Assembly (NCBI RefSeq): GCF_946479965.1
Contig: NZ_CAMLHX010000014.1
Span: 19,121-83,120 of the forward strand
Length of the DNA: 64,000 nucleotides
Direction: 5' to 3'
DNA from: an uncultured Mucilaginibacter sp.
Lineage (GTDB): Bacteria > Bacteroidota > Bacteroidia > Sphingobacteriales > Sphingobacteriaceae
This document shows positions 42,291-51,998 of this stretch, one piece after another. Within the stretch, counting starts at the first letter, position 1; the number at the start of each line of letters is the position of its first letter. A model generated the notes under the pieces. That model was not told the DNA's origin and made no database searches. It saw nothing but the letters and a program-made list of their open reading frames with translations. The position numbers and the translations under genes were made by a program.

Positions 42291-43643
42291 TTAAATTATA
42301 CTTTCGCTCTCACCCACGGGCAACAATTCGAATATAGTTACTTTTTTAGTGTTATCGGTCACTTTATATCGCTCGTCCGGGCGGTAGCCTCCTATCCATA
42401 TTATATCGCCATTTGCATTTACTAATAACGGAATAGTTTTTTTTAGATGCAGCGGAATCTTTATGTCTACAAAAAAATCGCTCACCTTTTTCTTTCCCTT
42501 CATACCCAACGGATAAAAATGATCGCTTTGTTTCCAATAACGTAATAATAACGGAAATTCGAGTTTCTCACTGTCAACGGAAACAGCCATGGGGTTATTT
42601 TTAAATATAACCGGCTCGTCGCTTTTTGTAATATTCAATTTAAATGTACCGTGCGTTAAAGTGCTATCAGAATCTGCAATCAGAAGCGAAGGTGTTTCCT
42701 GAATTTTTTTGGTAAGTATCAACTTGCCACGATCAAGCAGTAAAAGATAACCGAAAGTAACTTCAAATTTTCTTCCAGCATGCTTGCTAAGGCTTGTAAT
42801 TATATCATCAACATCGTGCTCGCTAAACCCATAAGGCTGCAATAGTTTAAATAGTAACAGCCGTTGCGGTACTAATTGCTTAACCTCTTCAACCGGTATG
42901 TGGATCTCGGTGCCGTGATAGGAAAACAATTTTTCTCTTACCTCTTCAACCTTAATTTCCAACAACTGTTCCAATTCCCTAAAATGTTTCAGGTTGTTCT
43001 CAAACGTTTGCTCAAGCGAAGGGTTAAGTTCTTTTAACTTTGGCACAACCTGATGCCGTATTTTGTTTCGCGCATATTTTACTGACGCATTAGAGCTATC
43101 TTCAACATAAGCCAATTTGTTTTCGGCAACTATCTCTTCAATATCTTTCCGGGTAAAGCAAAGCATGGGGCGTACCAGGTTGCCATTTTTGGGTAAAATG
43201 CCGTGCATACCGGCAATACCAGTACCGCGTACCAGGTTTAACAATATAGTTTCAATTGTATCGTTTTGGTGATGCGCTAACACAATGCAGCTGTGTTGAT
43301 ATTGGCGGGCTGTTTGTTCAAAAAATTCATAGCGCAGCTCGCGGGCTGCCATTTGTATAGAAATTTTGCGCCTAGCGGCGTAATGTTGTGTATTAAACCT
43401 TGTACTGCAAAACGGTGTCTGATATTGGTGAGCTAACTGAGCGCAAAACGCTTCATCAGCGTCGGCCTCTGGCCTTAGTTGAAAATTGCAGTGTGCTATG
43501 GTAAATTTATAGCCCGCTGCTTTAAGCAAATGCACCATTGCCACAGAATCAATACCGCCGCTAACAGCAACAAGCAGATTGCTGCTGAGGTTAAAAAGGC
43601 TGTTTTGGTCAATAAAATCTGTGAATTTTTTCAATGGCAGCAT
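42291..43643 (-). CDS. tilS: tRNA(Ile)-lysidine synthase
   Basis: TilS modifies C34 of tRNA(Ile2) to lysidine so that it reads AUA. The 450-residue protein has the PP-loop SGGIDSVAMVH near residue 30, HCNFQLRP near 55, LAHHQNDTIETILLNLVRG near 130 and EDSSNASVKYARNKIRH near 190, then the central and C-terminal domains (YWKQSDHFYPLGMKGKKKVSDFF near 385). It is the first gene of the tilS-PH-recO operon. It is divergent from the OstA-like gene with a 52-base gap. Confidence 0.92.
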   Translation of the reverse strand: MLPLKKFTDFIDQNSLFNLSSNLLVAVSGGIDSVAMVHLLKAAGYKFTIAHCNFQLRPEADADEAFCAQLAHQYQTPFCSTRFNTQHYAARRKISIQMAARELRYEFFEQTARQYQHSCIVLAHHQNDTIETILLNLVRGTGIAGMHGILPKNGNLVRPMLCFTRKDIEEIVAENKLAYVEDSSNASVKYARNKIRHQVVPKLKELNPSLEQTFENNLKHFRELEQLLEIKVEEVREKLFSYHGTEIHIPVEEVKQLVPQRLLLFKLLQPYGFSEHDVDDIITSLSKHAGRKFEVTFGYLLLLDRGKLILTKKIQETPSLLIADSDSTLTHGTFKLNITKSDEPVIFKNNPMAVSVDSEKLEFPLLLRYWKQSDHFYPLGMKGKKKVSDFFVDIKIPLHLKKTIPLLVNANGDIIWIGGYRPDERYKVTDNTKKVTIFELLPVGESESII

Positions 43644-43695
43644 GCATCAAAATTATTAATTTAATAACCCCCTGCAAAAAACTAATTTTGCCGCT

Positions 43696-46071
43696 GTGAA
43701 TAAATACGTTTTAAGTCTTTTTTTCGTCCTGATAACCGGCGCTACATTGGCACAGCAACCAGGTAAATCAAGAGTGAAGCTTACCAATTCGGAAGTGGCC
43801 ATTTTTGATAAAACAAAATCGGTCTGGAAAACGCGCAAAGGTGTTTTTCAGCAAGATTACTCCACACTAACCGCTGATAGCTCGCTTTTTTTCTCGGACG
43901 CTAACATGGTTGATTCCTATGGCCATGTGGTAATTAACCAGGGCGACACGCTGCACATTTTTTCGGATAAGCTGCATTATGATGGCAATACCAAACTGGC
44001 CACTTTAACCGGCAACGTTAAAATGGTTGATAAAGACGCCACTTTGCTAACTGAATACTTTACTTATAACACAGCTACCAAAATTGGTATATATACCGGC
44101 GGCGGTAAATTATTTAATAAAGAGAATACACTAACCAGCAAAAACGGCTACTATTTTGCGGGTACCCGCGACGCCTATTTTAGGTACAACGTGGTTTTTA
44201 CTACTGCCGATGCCATTATAAAAACAGATACACTGCGATATAACTCCGGCAGCCGGATTTCCTGGTTTTACGGGCCCACCAATATTTATGGCACTAAAGA
44301 CAAAGATGTGTTGTATACCGAAAATGGCCGTTATGAAACCGTGCCGGAACAGGCGTTTTTTGGTAAAAAAAATCTCTACACGCAGGGAAGTAAGTCGTTA
44401 AAGGGTGATAGTCTTTTTTATGATAGATTGAAAGGCTATGGCCGGGCCGTTAAAAATGTGGTATTTGATGATAAGGAGCAACGGGCCACGGTAAAGGGCC
44501 ATTTGGGCGAGTATTATAAAGACAAAGAAACTGCAATTATTACGCAAAACCCCTATGTTATTTTTGTAACGCAGGATAGTTCTAAAAGTAAAACGGAGGC
44601 GGATTCTATCGTTAAAATTACCGGCAAAGACGCTTCGTCTATCGCAAAAAAAGACACCGTTGTAAAAAAACCGGCAATGGCTGTATCAAATTCAAAACCG
44701 ACGGCAGTTCAAAACTCTGCGGGTAAGCCCTCAAATTCAAAACCTGTAACGATACAGCCGGTTACGCCTGCAGTAGTTAAGCCCACTTTAAAGGGGATAA
44801 CAGATACGGTAATGAAAACGGCGCAACAAAAGGCCAATACGCAAAATATTAAAGCAGCGCCGGTGCAAAAGCAGGTTGCACAGATGCCCGCATTAAAGGA
44901 CACGGTTACACAACGATCCAATGTGAAAGTAGACTCTATGTATATGGGTGCCGATACCATTGTTACGCGTGTTATCACCGTAAAGCAGGAAAAGGAAATG
45001 AAACTAGCGCGTTATTTGCTGGATAACCGGGATACTACCGCTGCCAAAAGGCCAAAATCTGTCATGCTAACGAAGGCCACACTGCCTAAAGTTTTAAAAA
45101 TAACACCTCCGCCTTTTCCAAAAGATACCAGTTTTATACATCCTGATTTTTTTGGCCCTTCGCGTAAACCCGCGCCTAAGCCCGTGGCAAAAGCAGCGCC
45201 GCCGAAAGCGCCGTCTATTGCTAAACCTGCTGATAAAAAAACCAATACAGCTAAAATTGATTCGGCTGCGCTAAAAGCCAAAATGCTAAGCGATACCGCG
45301 AGGATCAGGATCATAATTGGTTATCACGCCGCTAAGATCTTTAAGTCTGACCTGCAGGCCAAAGCCGACTCCATGTATTATAGCGCAAGCGATTCAACCA
45401 TACGCATGTACGTTACGCCCATTATATGGACGCAGGGATCGCAACTGACCGGCGATACCATTGCCCTGCAAATGAAGAACAAAAAGATTGACAATATCGA
45501 CCAGTTTCCGAATGGCTTTATTGTGAATATTGAAAAAAATGACTCGCTGCACTTTAACCAGGTTGGCGGTAAAAAGATACATGGTACTTTTAAGGACAAC
45601 CGCCTTAACACAATGGAAGTAACCGGTAATGCCGAGACCATTTATTTTAACCGGGATACAGTTAAAAATGTGGTTACAGAGATGTCCCGATCATTGGGTA
45701 ATATAATGAAGGCCACATTTAAAAACGGCAGGATAAGTCGCGCCAATACCTACGGAAGTACCGAAAACAAGGTAAACCCGATAAACAAGGTAAAGGATGA
45801 TGATAAAATTTTAAAGGGATTTATCTGGAAACCTAAAGAACGCCCACAAACAAAAGAAGACATTACGGGCTTTGGCAACAAACAGAAAGCAACTGCGGTA
45901 GCTGTTAAACCACCTGATAAAAAGGGAGCAGCATCAGCCGGCGCGGCAAATAAAGGCAATGTTAAAGATGTGCCAGCCAAACCCGCTACAGATAAGCCGG
46001 GTACAGCACCTGCTAAGGGGGATCCACCGCCTCCAAAATCTGTGGTGTATGAGACGATAATTAGTAATTGA
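43696..46071 (+). CDS. OstA/LptA-like outer-membrane assembly protein with a long low-complexity linker
   Basis: The 791-residue product has a signal peptide (MNKYVLSLFFVLITGATLAQ, GTG start) and OstA-like beta repeats (about 30-290; VFQQDYSTLTADSSLFF, YGHVVINQGDTLHIF, ATLTGNVKMVDKD) as in LptA and the LptD N-terminus, which handle lipopolysaccharide in the periplasm. A K/P/A-rich linker (about 300-540) carries many KxD motifs, then a second OstA-like part (about 545-700) and another A/P/K-rich tail. The low-complexity parts are unusually long. The adjacent tilS is unrelated in function. Confidence 0.83.
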   Translation: MNKYVLSLFFVLITGATLAQQPGKSRVKLTNSEVAIFDKTKSVWKTRKGVFQQDYSTLTADSSLFFSDANMVDSYGHVVINQGDTLHIFSDKLHYDGNTKLATLTGNVKMVDKDATLLTEYFTYNTATKIGIYTGGGKLFNKENTLTSKNGYYFAGTRDAYFRYNVVFTTADAIIKTDTLRYNSGSRISWFYGPTNIYGTKDKDVLYTENGRYETVPEQAFFGKKNLYTQGSKSLKGDSLFYDRLKGYGRAVKNVVFDDKEQRATVKGHLGEYYKDKETAIITQNPYVIFVTQDSSKSKTEADSIVKITGKDASSIAKKDTVVKKPAMAVSNSKPTAVQNSAGKPSNSKPVTIQPVTPAVVKPTLKGITDTVMKTAQQKANTQNIKAAPVQKQVAQMPALKDTVTQRSNVKVDSMYMGADTIVTRVITVKQEKEMKLARYLLDNRDTTAAKRPKSVMLTKATLPKVLKITPPPFPKDTSFIHPDFFGPSRKPAPKPVAKAAPPKAPSIAKPADKKTNTAKIDSAALKAKMLSDTARIRIIIGYHAAKIFKSDLQAKADSMYYSASDSTIRMYVTPIIWTQGSQLTGDTIALQMKNKKIDNIDQFPNGFIVNIEKNDSLHFNQVGGKKIHGTFKDNRLNTMEVTGNAETIYFNRDTVKNVVTEMSRSLGNIMKATFKNGRISRANTYGSTENKVNPINKVKDDDKILKGFIWKPKERPQTKEDITGFGNKQKATAVAVKPPDKKGAASAGAANKGNVKDVPAKPATDKPGTAPAKGDPPPPKSVVYETIISN

Positions 46072-46072
46072 G

Positions 46073-46130
46073 GTAAGCCCCCTCTAATCCGATTACTATC
46101 GGACCCACCCCGGTAGGGAGACTTTGAAGT
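46073..46130. repeat. CCCCCTCTAA / GGTAGGGAGAC dispersed element
   Basis: AAGCCCCCTCTAA followed by CCCCGGTAGGGAGACTTTGAA resembles a dispersed intergenic sequence I have seen in other Bacteroidota genomes. It follows the OstA stop codon directly and can pair its two halves. Its role is unknown. Confidence 0.45.
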
Positions 46131-46175
46131 TATTGGCCGTTTATTGTGCCGATGGTTGCGGTAAGCCCCAAATGC

Positions 46176-46374
46176 TGTTGCAAAAAAATGTAAATTTTTA
46201 TGCTATACAATACACTTATAATCAATATGTTAGTCCACATTTACAGCTAATTTTTCTGACTTATAAGTCTGTTGCAAACTGTTGCAGTGAAAATACATAA
46301 GGTATTATATATTAATCACTTACATAAAAGTACTGTTGCAAGTGTTGCAGCTGTTGCTATATTTTTCTGCAACA
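46176..46374. repeat. TGTTGCA heptamer cluster (gap 46072-46399)
   Basis: Six exact TGTTGCA/TGCAACA sites at 46176, 46270, 46280, 46334, 46343 and 46368 (and TGTTGCT at 46352) lie in the convergent OstA-rdgB gap. The word is the same as in the gap at 14629-14847. The rest of the gap is AT-rich with no gene. Confidence 0.75.
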
Positions 46375-46399
46375 CTTCGTTCTTAATTACACCGTTCTG

Positions 46400-46981
46400 T
46401 CAGGCGTGCTCGTTCAAAAACTTAACCAGCTTTTCAACCGCCCTACCCCTGTGGCTTATGGCGTTCTTTTGTGCCAGGCTCATCTCTGCAAAAGTAACAT
46501 CAAACCCGTCCGGCTGAAAAATGGGGTCGTACCCAAAACCATCGCTGCCTGACAATTCTGTACGAATGGTGCCGTTTACCGTCCCTTCAAAAAAATACTC
46601 CTGCCCTTCCCATATCAACGAAATAACGGTAATGAACCTTGCCTTGCGGTTGGTAACATCTTTCAATTGCTCAAGCACCTTTCTATTGTTAGCGGCATGG
46701 TTACCATGCTCACCCGCATATCGCGCAGAGTAAACGCCTGGCTCGCCATTTAGTGCCTCAATTTCAAGCCCACTATCGTCGCCAAAACAGCTAAGGTGGT
46801 ATTTACTGTATATGAAATGGCTTTTAATAGAAGCGTTTTCCTTAAATGTTGATCCGGTTTCGGCAATATCATCGTGGCAGCTAATATCATTAAGGCTCAG
46901 CAATTTAATTTTACCGGCTACTGCCGCCTGCACCTCTGTAAGTTTATGGGCGTTGTTGGTAGCAAATACTAATTGCTGCAT
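46400..46981 (-). CDS. rdgB: non-canonical purine NTP pyrophosphatase, RdgB/HAM1
   Basis: RdgB hydrolyses dITP, XTP and related nucleotides to keep them out of nucleic acids. The 193-residue protein starts FATNNAHKLTEVQAAV, with the substrate loop CFGDDSGLEIEALNGEPG near residue 65 and the C-terminal FAEMSLAQKNAISHRGRA near 175, all standard. It is encoded one base after a 165-residue protein of unknown function and probably co-transcribed with it. Confidence 0.95.
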   Translation of the reverse strand: MQQLVFATNNAHKLTEVQAAVAGKIKLLSLNDISCHDDIAETGSTFKENASIKSHFIYSKYHLSCFGDDSGLEIEALNGEPGVYSARYAGEHGNHAANNRKVLEQLKDVTNRKARFITVISLIWEGQEYFFEGTVNGTIRTELSGSDGFGYDPIFQPDGFDVTFAEMSLAQKNAISHRGRAVEKLVKFLNEHA

Positions 46982-46982
46982 A

Positions 46983-47477
46983 TTAAAGGTTTTTCATTTG
47001 TTCCCAAAAAGCGCGTTTGCTATCGGTGCTTTCCATCATGTCCTCAAAACAAAAACTCAATAAAGTATTGCAGTCTGCCACCAACTGCAAACGGTTAAAA
47101 TCCGGCACTTGCATGCCTTCAGGTATCGCTTTTTCGCCAAGTATGAGCAACTTTTCGGGCGTAAAGTATTGCGTTATCACGCTAATATCAGCAACATTCT
47201 TCGCCAAATTCAGTATCGCAACGTCATCCGGCTGATAGCCCTTACGCGCAAGAATGGCCTCTAAAGCGGTAAAATGCGGGGCATAAATAGCCTCGTGATC
47301 GGGATAATACGTCAAAATCAAAAATTTCTTTTTATTCTTTCCCTCATAGTTGAAGCTAAAAGGCACACTTTCAGCTTCCTTAACAACTTTTTTACTTTGA
47401 AGCTCTTTATCGTGGGGTAGCAAATAGATATCTTCGTTTATTATGAACCGAAACGCGGCAGGATCTTCTACTTTCAC
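46983..47477 (-). CDS. protein of unknown function upstream of rdgB
   Basis: The 164-residue product (from GTG at 47477) is a cytoplasmic protein with mixed alpha/beta text: AAFRFIINEDIYLL, KKFLILTYYPDHEAIYAPHF, then DVAILNLAKNVADIS and a helical C-terminus ending REDMMES-like / WEQMKNL. I do not recognise the family. A TTG at 47486 could extend it by three residues. The stop lies one base before rdgB starts, so translational coupling with rdgB is likely. Confidence 0.68.
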   Translation of the reverse strand: MKVEDPAAFRFIINEDIYLLPHDKELQSKKVVKEAESVPFSFNYEGKNKKKFLILTYYPDHEAIYAPHFTALEAILARKGYQPDDVAILNLAKNVADISVITQYFTPEKLLILGEKAIPEGMQVPDFNRLQLVADCNTLLSFCFEDMMESTDSKRAFWEQMKNL

Positions 47478-47554
47478 TTTTAACAAATTTTAACCAAAAA
47501 TAGTTAAAGTGTTTGAAGCTTTATCGGCATATTCGCACAATTATAAATCTGCAT

Positions 47555-47562
47555 TATCTTTG
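47555..47562 (+). promoter_or_regulatory. -7 element of the surA-like gene
   Basis: TATCTTTG matches TAnnTTTG. The -33 region has TCG instead of TTG. The leader to the start is about 90 bases and contains a small hairpin (CGTTTGTTAAACG). Confidence 0.45.
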
Positions 47563-47655
47563 CGCTCCGTTTGAGCGTTTTATAGTGGATAAGATTTGCC
47601 AAAAATTGGCGTTTGTTAAACGGATTTGTTGCAGTAGGTACATATTAATTTTTAC

Positions 47656-49032
47656 ATGAGAAAGATAGCATTAGTTATTATAAGTTTTGTTTTGTTTACC
47701 ACAGCCGCCAGCGCGCAAAAGCAGGTACTGGATAAAATAGTGGCCACTGTTGGAAGCAATATTATTTTAAAATCTGACTTAGATCTTCAGTATTCACTTT
47801 ACCTGTCTCAGGGCAATCCGCCTAATGAGGATATAAAGTGTATGATTTTACAGCAGATCATTTCGCAAAAGTTGCTTAACCACCAGGCGCAAATAGATAG
47901 TATTGAAGTAAAACCCGATGAGGTGGATAATGAAATAGACCGCCGTATGCGCCGTAGCATACAGCAAGCCGGCGGAGAAGAAGCTTTAGAAAAGTTCCTT
48001 AACAAATCATTGGTTCAATATAAGGATGAACTTCGTGGCGATATCAAAGAGGGTATGCTGGCCGAACGTATGCGTTCTAAAATAACCGAGAAAATAAATA
48101 CCACTCCGCAAGATATAAAGAAGTTTTTTGACGCTGTACCCAAAGATAGCTTGCCAACTTTCAATAAAGAGGTAGAAGTTGGGCAAATAGTTTTTGAGCC
48201 AAAGCTTTCAAAAGAAGAAAAGGAAGAATCTCGTAAAAAAGCGCAGGATCTGTTAGACAGAATAAACAAAGGCGATGACTTTGCCACCCTTGCCAAGCTT
48301 TACTCGCAGGATGTTGTTTCTGCAAGAGAAGGCGGGGATCTGGGTTTGGGTGATCGTAACAGCTATGTAAAAGAGTTTTCGGCCTGGGCATTCAAACTTA
48401 AAGCAGGTCAGATATCGCCGGTATTTGAAAGCGAATTTGGATTTCACTTTTTGCAGGTGATTGAGCGCAGAGGCGAGAATGTCCGTGCGCGACATATCTT
48501 GATAATGCCGAAAATAACAGATGCAAGTGTTAAACGAGCTGAAAGCAAGGCAGATTCTATTTACAAAGTTATAATGGACACTAAAGGTAAAGGTGAATTC
48601 TTTGCGAGCGCGGCAAGTGTGTTTTCTGACGACAAGGAAACCAAATATAACGGCGGTATGTTGTTGAATCCGGATAATGTGGAGGTGCGTACTACTTTTA
48701 TACCAACCAACAGGCTTGACCCTCAGGTTGCTGTGGTTATTGATACCATGAAAGTGGGACAAATTTCAAAAGCGCAATTATACAAAGATCCCAATACCGG
48801 TAAAACTTCTTATCGCCTTTATTACCTAAAATCAGTAACCGATGCTCATAAGGCCAATTTAGAACAGGATTATCCGAAAATTAAGGCCATGGCTAATTCC
48901 AACAAAATGAACCGTATTATGAGCGAGTGGTTTGAGAAAAAAAGAAAAGAAAATTATATTAAAATAGGAAAAGAATACCAGCAGTGCCCTCAATTGCAAG
49001 GCTGGTCAACCGTAACAGCTTCAATCAAATAA
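47656..49032 (+). CDS. surA: SurA-like periplasmic peptidyl-prolyl isomerase
   Basis: The 458-residue chaperone has a signal peptide (about 1-21), a SurA N-terminal helical domain (about 22-165; LDKIVATVGSNIILKSDLD), then two parvulin domains (about 170-270 and 275-375; the second starts near ENVRARHILIM) and a C-terminal helix. It should assist folding of outer-membrane proteins. Moderate confidence in the symbol, as PpiD and PrsA share the parvulin domains; the length and order fit SurA best. MoxR follows after 19 bases. Confidence 0.87.
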   Translation: MRKIALVIISFVLFTTAASAQKQVLDKIVATVGSNIILKSDLDLQYSLYLSQGNPPNEDIKCMILQQIISQKLLNHQAQIDSIEVKPDEVDNEIDRRMRRSIQQAGGEEALEKFLNKSLVQYKDELRGDIKEGMLAERMRSKITEKINTTPQDIKKFFDAVPKDSLPTFNKEVEVGQIVFEPKLSKEEKEESRKKAQDLLDRINKGDDFATLAKLYSQDVVSAREGGDLGLGDRNSYVKEFSAWAFKLKAGQISPVFESEFGFHFLQVIERRGENVRARHILIMPKITDASVKRAESKADSIYKVIMDTKGKGEFFASAASVFSDDKETKYNGGMLLNPDNVEVRTTFIPTNRLDPQVAVVIDTMKVGQISKAQLYKDPNTGKTSYRLYYLKSVTDAHKANLEQDYPKIKAMANSNKMNRIMSEWFEKKRKENYIKIGKEYQQCPQLQGWSTVTASIK

Positions 49033-49051
49033 CCAAAAAACCCGTAACATT

Positions 49052-50014
49052 ATGCAACACCGATCTGACGTAGAGGCCGCCGATGCCCTAAAACAAGCGT
49101 ACCAGCAAATACGAGCAGAGATAGGTAAAGTTATAGTGGGACAGGATGAGGTTATTAAGTTTATACTGATCTCTATTTTTAGCAACGGGCATTGTTTGTT
49201 AGTGGGTGTACCCGGCTTAGCAAAAACCTTGCTGGTTCAAACGGTATCGCAAGTACTCGACCTGGATTTTAACCGGATCCAGTTTACGCCCGACTTAATG
49301 CCATCAGACATTATAGGTGCCGAAATTTTAGGCGAAGACCGGAATTTTAAATTTATTCCGGGCCCGGTGTTTTCAAACATCATACTGGCTGATGAGATAA
49401 ACCGTACGCCGCCGAAAACTCAGGCAGCTTTATTAGAGGCCATGCAGGAGAAGTCTGTAACAGCAGCAGGGGTTACACATAAATTAGCCAAACCATTTTT
49501 TGTACTGGCAACTCAAAATCCAATCGAGCAGGAAGGAACCTATCCACTGCCCGAGGCACAATTGGACAGGTTTATGTTTAAGATATCTCTTGATTATCCA
49601 ACATTCGCCGAAGAAATACAAGTGGTACGTAATACCACCAGCACCTTAACCCAGGAAGTAACCAAGCAACTAAATGCGGAACAGATCATCTACTTTCAGC
49701 AATTAGTGCGTAACATACCTGTTGCGGATAATGTACTGGAGTATGCTGTAAAACTGGTTGCCAAAACCCGCCCCGGTGGCGAATTTGCAGCGCCACAAGT
49801 ACAGCGTTTGCTAAACTGGGGTGCAGGTCCGCGGGCTTCGCAATTTTTGATATTAGGAGCCAAATGCCATGCGGTAATCAACGGCAAATACTCGCCGGAT
49901 ATTGAAGATGTACAAGCTGTGGCTAAACCTATTTTAGGTCATCGTATAGTACGCAGCTACCATGCCGAGGCCGAAGGCCTTACCACTGATGATATTGTAG
50001 CACAGTTGTTTTAA
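49052..50014 (+). CDS. MoxR-family AAA+ ATPase
   Basis: The 320-residue AAA+ protein has Walker A GVPGLAKTLL near residue 55, Walker B ILADEINRTPPKTQAALLEAMQE near 115, sensor 1 VLATQNPIEQEGTYPLPEAQLD and the C-terminal lid. MoxR proteins are chaperone-like ATPases that activate VWA-domain partners. Usually a DUF58 and VWA gene follow; here the next genes are unrelated secreted proteins, so the partner lies elsewhere. The surA gene is just upstream. Confidence 0.92.
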   Translation: MQHRSDVEAADALKQAYQQIRAEIGKVIVGQDEVIKFILISIFSNGHCLLVGVPGLAKTLLVQTVSQVLDLDFNRIQFTPDLMPSDIIGAEILGEDRNFKFIPGPVFSNIILADEINRTPPKTQAALLEAMQEKSVTAAGVTHKLAKPFFVLATQNPIEQEGTYPLPEAQLDRFMFKISLDYPTFAEEIQVVRNTTSTLTQEVTKQLNAEQIIYFQQLVRNIPVADNVLEYAVKLVAKTRPGGEFAAPQVQRLLNWGAGPRASQFLILGAKCHAVINGKYSPDIEDVQAVAKPILGHRIVRSYHAEAEGLTTDDIVAQLF

Positions 50015-50134
50015 GCAGCCGGAAATCAGAATTAATCTTTACTGACAAGTTATTGACGCTGTATTTTTCTTTTAAAATATTTGCTATTAATCGGTATGAG
50101 GATTATTTTTATCTTCTGTTCGATCGTTTTCGCA

Positions 50135-51985
50135 GTGAATAAAGCATATAAACTAACACTCCTACTTTTTATAATCGCCAATTTCTCTTTGGCGCAATCG
50201 TTCAGAAGCGTGCGTGACTGGCCTATGCCGCAAGGAGATGAGCGAGGATTGGTAACTCCAGGTTTTAATATCGTTCCAAAATTTGTAGTGGTGCGTTTAG
50301 GGAACGAGGTTCACGTTCATCTGCAGATGTCAATAACTATGGGCACGGCTCAAAACCCGGTAGCTCCTTTCTCCTACCGCTATTTATATCACGGCAAAGT
50401 TTATACAGATAATGATGTTGGGCTGCAGCCTTTTTATCCTGTTAAACTTGGCAGGGCTGTTTTTAGTGTGAGGGTAATGCGGGCTGACAATTATAGCAGG
50501 CAAATTGAATTTGTAGATGTAATGGAAAAATTCGATCTCGGAATATTTCCAAAAGATATAAACGCCGATGGGTTCACCGCGCGCGTGGAAGCATTGACTG
50601 AAGTTTCTTACAAAGGAACAGAAGCAATTGAACAAGCCATTAGAAATATTGAAGCGAAGGCTAAAGCGAGCGCTCAAAATACAGCACCCGCAGTGGGCAT
50701 GAAACAGGCTGATCCCAGACTTACAACCGCGCAACAGCCGGCAACAAAACCTGCTGCTAACACGCAATCCGCTCAAACACCTACCAATTCATCTTCTGCC
50801 GCCAAAACAGACAATAGTTTTTGGTCAGATAATGGTCCTACTAAAAAATCGGAAGTAGGGAATGTAATTCCTGAACAAGCCATACATAAAAATTTGCCCG
50901 ACTTTGTAAGAACTACCGATGGCGGATATTTCCATAAAGGTACCGATGGCAAGTTCAGGCAGGTTACCGAACAAGAATATCAAGAAGCAAAAAAAGCCGC
51001 GTCGGCATCACGAACCGTACAGCAACAGCCAGAACAGCAGAAAATGACATCGGAGGAAGTGCGTAACGCGGTAAACAAAATGTTTACTGATGCGGAGGCG
51101 CGCAATACTGCTATCACCCAAAATATAGAGCGAACAGTTGACGCATGGCGGCAAAGCTTTTATTATTCGGAAGCGATACGAAACGGCAAAGAAAGCCTTG
51201 CGGCCTTGAGCAAGCTTAACGGCGACTACGGATCTGTGCAGGAACTGGAAGCCGATTTTAATCAAAAATACAACTCAATTCAAGCTGAAGTAAATAACCT
51301 GGAGCAGGCTCGCAACGCAAGATTAGCAAATGCTACAGCTGCTAACTTTAACGGCAGCAGTACAGAACAAGCCATTGGGCAAGGCATGAACCTGATAGGC
51401 GGCTTTGTTAACAGTTTAAAGGCTGATAAAGAGGCGAAGGAAGCCCGTGCAGCATTAGAAGCCGAACGCGCAAGGCAGATTGCTGAGATTAAATTAAAAA
51501 AGCAACAAGCCAGAACCGAGATGCGTAATAAACTGGTGAAGAGTTTTCCTGATGGCGGTACTCCAATTACATCACATAAAATAACATTGCCCGAAGTTTA
51601 CATGTTTGCTTATATAACCGACAAAGCCTCCTTTAATAATGACCAGGCTACTGTATCAGTAAGCAGCGTGTTCCCGGTAGCGCAATACTCTGATGGTACT
51701 TTCCCGTATAAAACTACTGTTGCCGGCAAGTTGAGGGGATACGCCCCCGGCGAAGTTGTATTGGTAGGTTATTATGGCGATAAAACACGGGCCGAAGAAA
51801 TGCGAAATTCATTCCTTAACCTGGCTGCTAAAAGCGAATTAGGAGTTAAGACTTTTGCATTAAAATCGGTCTCAACCGGCTCTTCCGGCAAATCAGCAGT
51901 ACCCGGTGATTTTTGGGAGACAGGAAAAAAAACTCCCGCTAGTACTCCCGCCACTGAAAAGAAATCTGATTTCTGGAATAACTGA
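50135..51985 (+). CDS. secreted protein with repeated FW motifs
   Basis: The product of about 616 residues has a signal peptide (from GTG at 50135: KAYKLTLLLFIIANFSLAQ; ATG at 50096 would make a longer, two-part signal). An N-terminal beta-like domain (about 25-180) is followed by a Q/T/A/P/S-rich linker, a coiled-coil-like helical part (about 330-485) and a C-terminal domain (about 490-590). The tripeptide-like motif FW in an acidic setting occurs three times: NSFWSDN, GDFWETG and SDFWNN at the very end. I do not recognise the family. Four tandem secreted paralogues follow without gaps. Confidence 0.7.
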   Translation: MNKAYKLTLLLFIIANFSLAQSFRSVRDWPMPQGDERGLVTPGFNIVPKFVVVRLGNEVHVHLQMSITMGTAQNPVAPFSYRYLYHGKVYTDNDVGLQPFYPVKLGRAVFSVRVMRADNYSRQIEFVDVMEKFDLGIFPKDINADGFTARVEALTEVSYKGTEAIEQAIRNIEAKAKASAQNTAPAVGMKQADPRLTTAQQPATKPAANTQSAQTPTNSSSAAKTDNSFWSDNGPTKKSEVGNVIPEQAIHKNLPDFVRTTDGGYFHKGTDGKFRQVTEQEYQEAKKAASASRTVQQQPEQQKMTSEEVRNAVNKMFTDAEARNTAITQNIERTVDAWRQSFYYSEAIRNGKESLAALSKLNGDYGSVQELEADFNQKYNSIQAEVNNLEQARNARLANATAANFNGSSTEQAIGQGMNLIGGFVNSLKADKEAKEARAALEAERARQIAEIKLKKQQARTEMRNKLVKSFPDGGTPITSHKITLPEVYMFAYITDKASFNNDQATVSVSSVFPVAQYSDGTFPYKTTVAGKLRGYAPGEVVLVGYYGDKTRAEEMRNSFLNLAAKSELGVKTFALKSVSTGSSGKSAVPGDFWETGKKTPASTPATEKKSDFWNN

Positions 51986-51998
51986 TCTTTAAACATAG

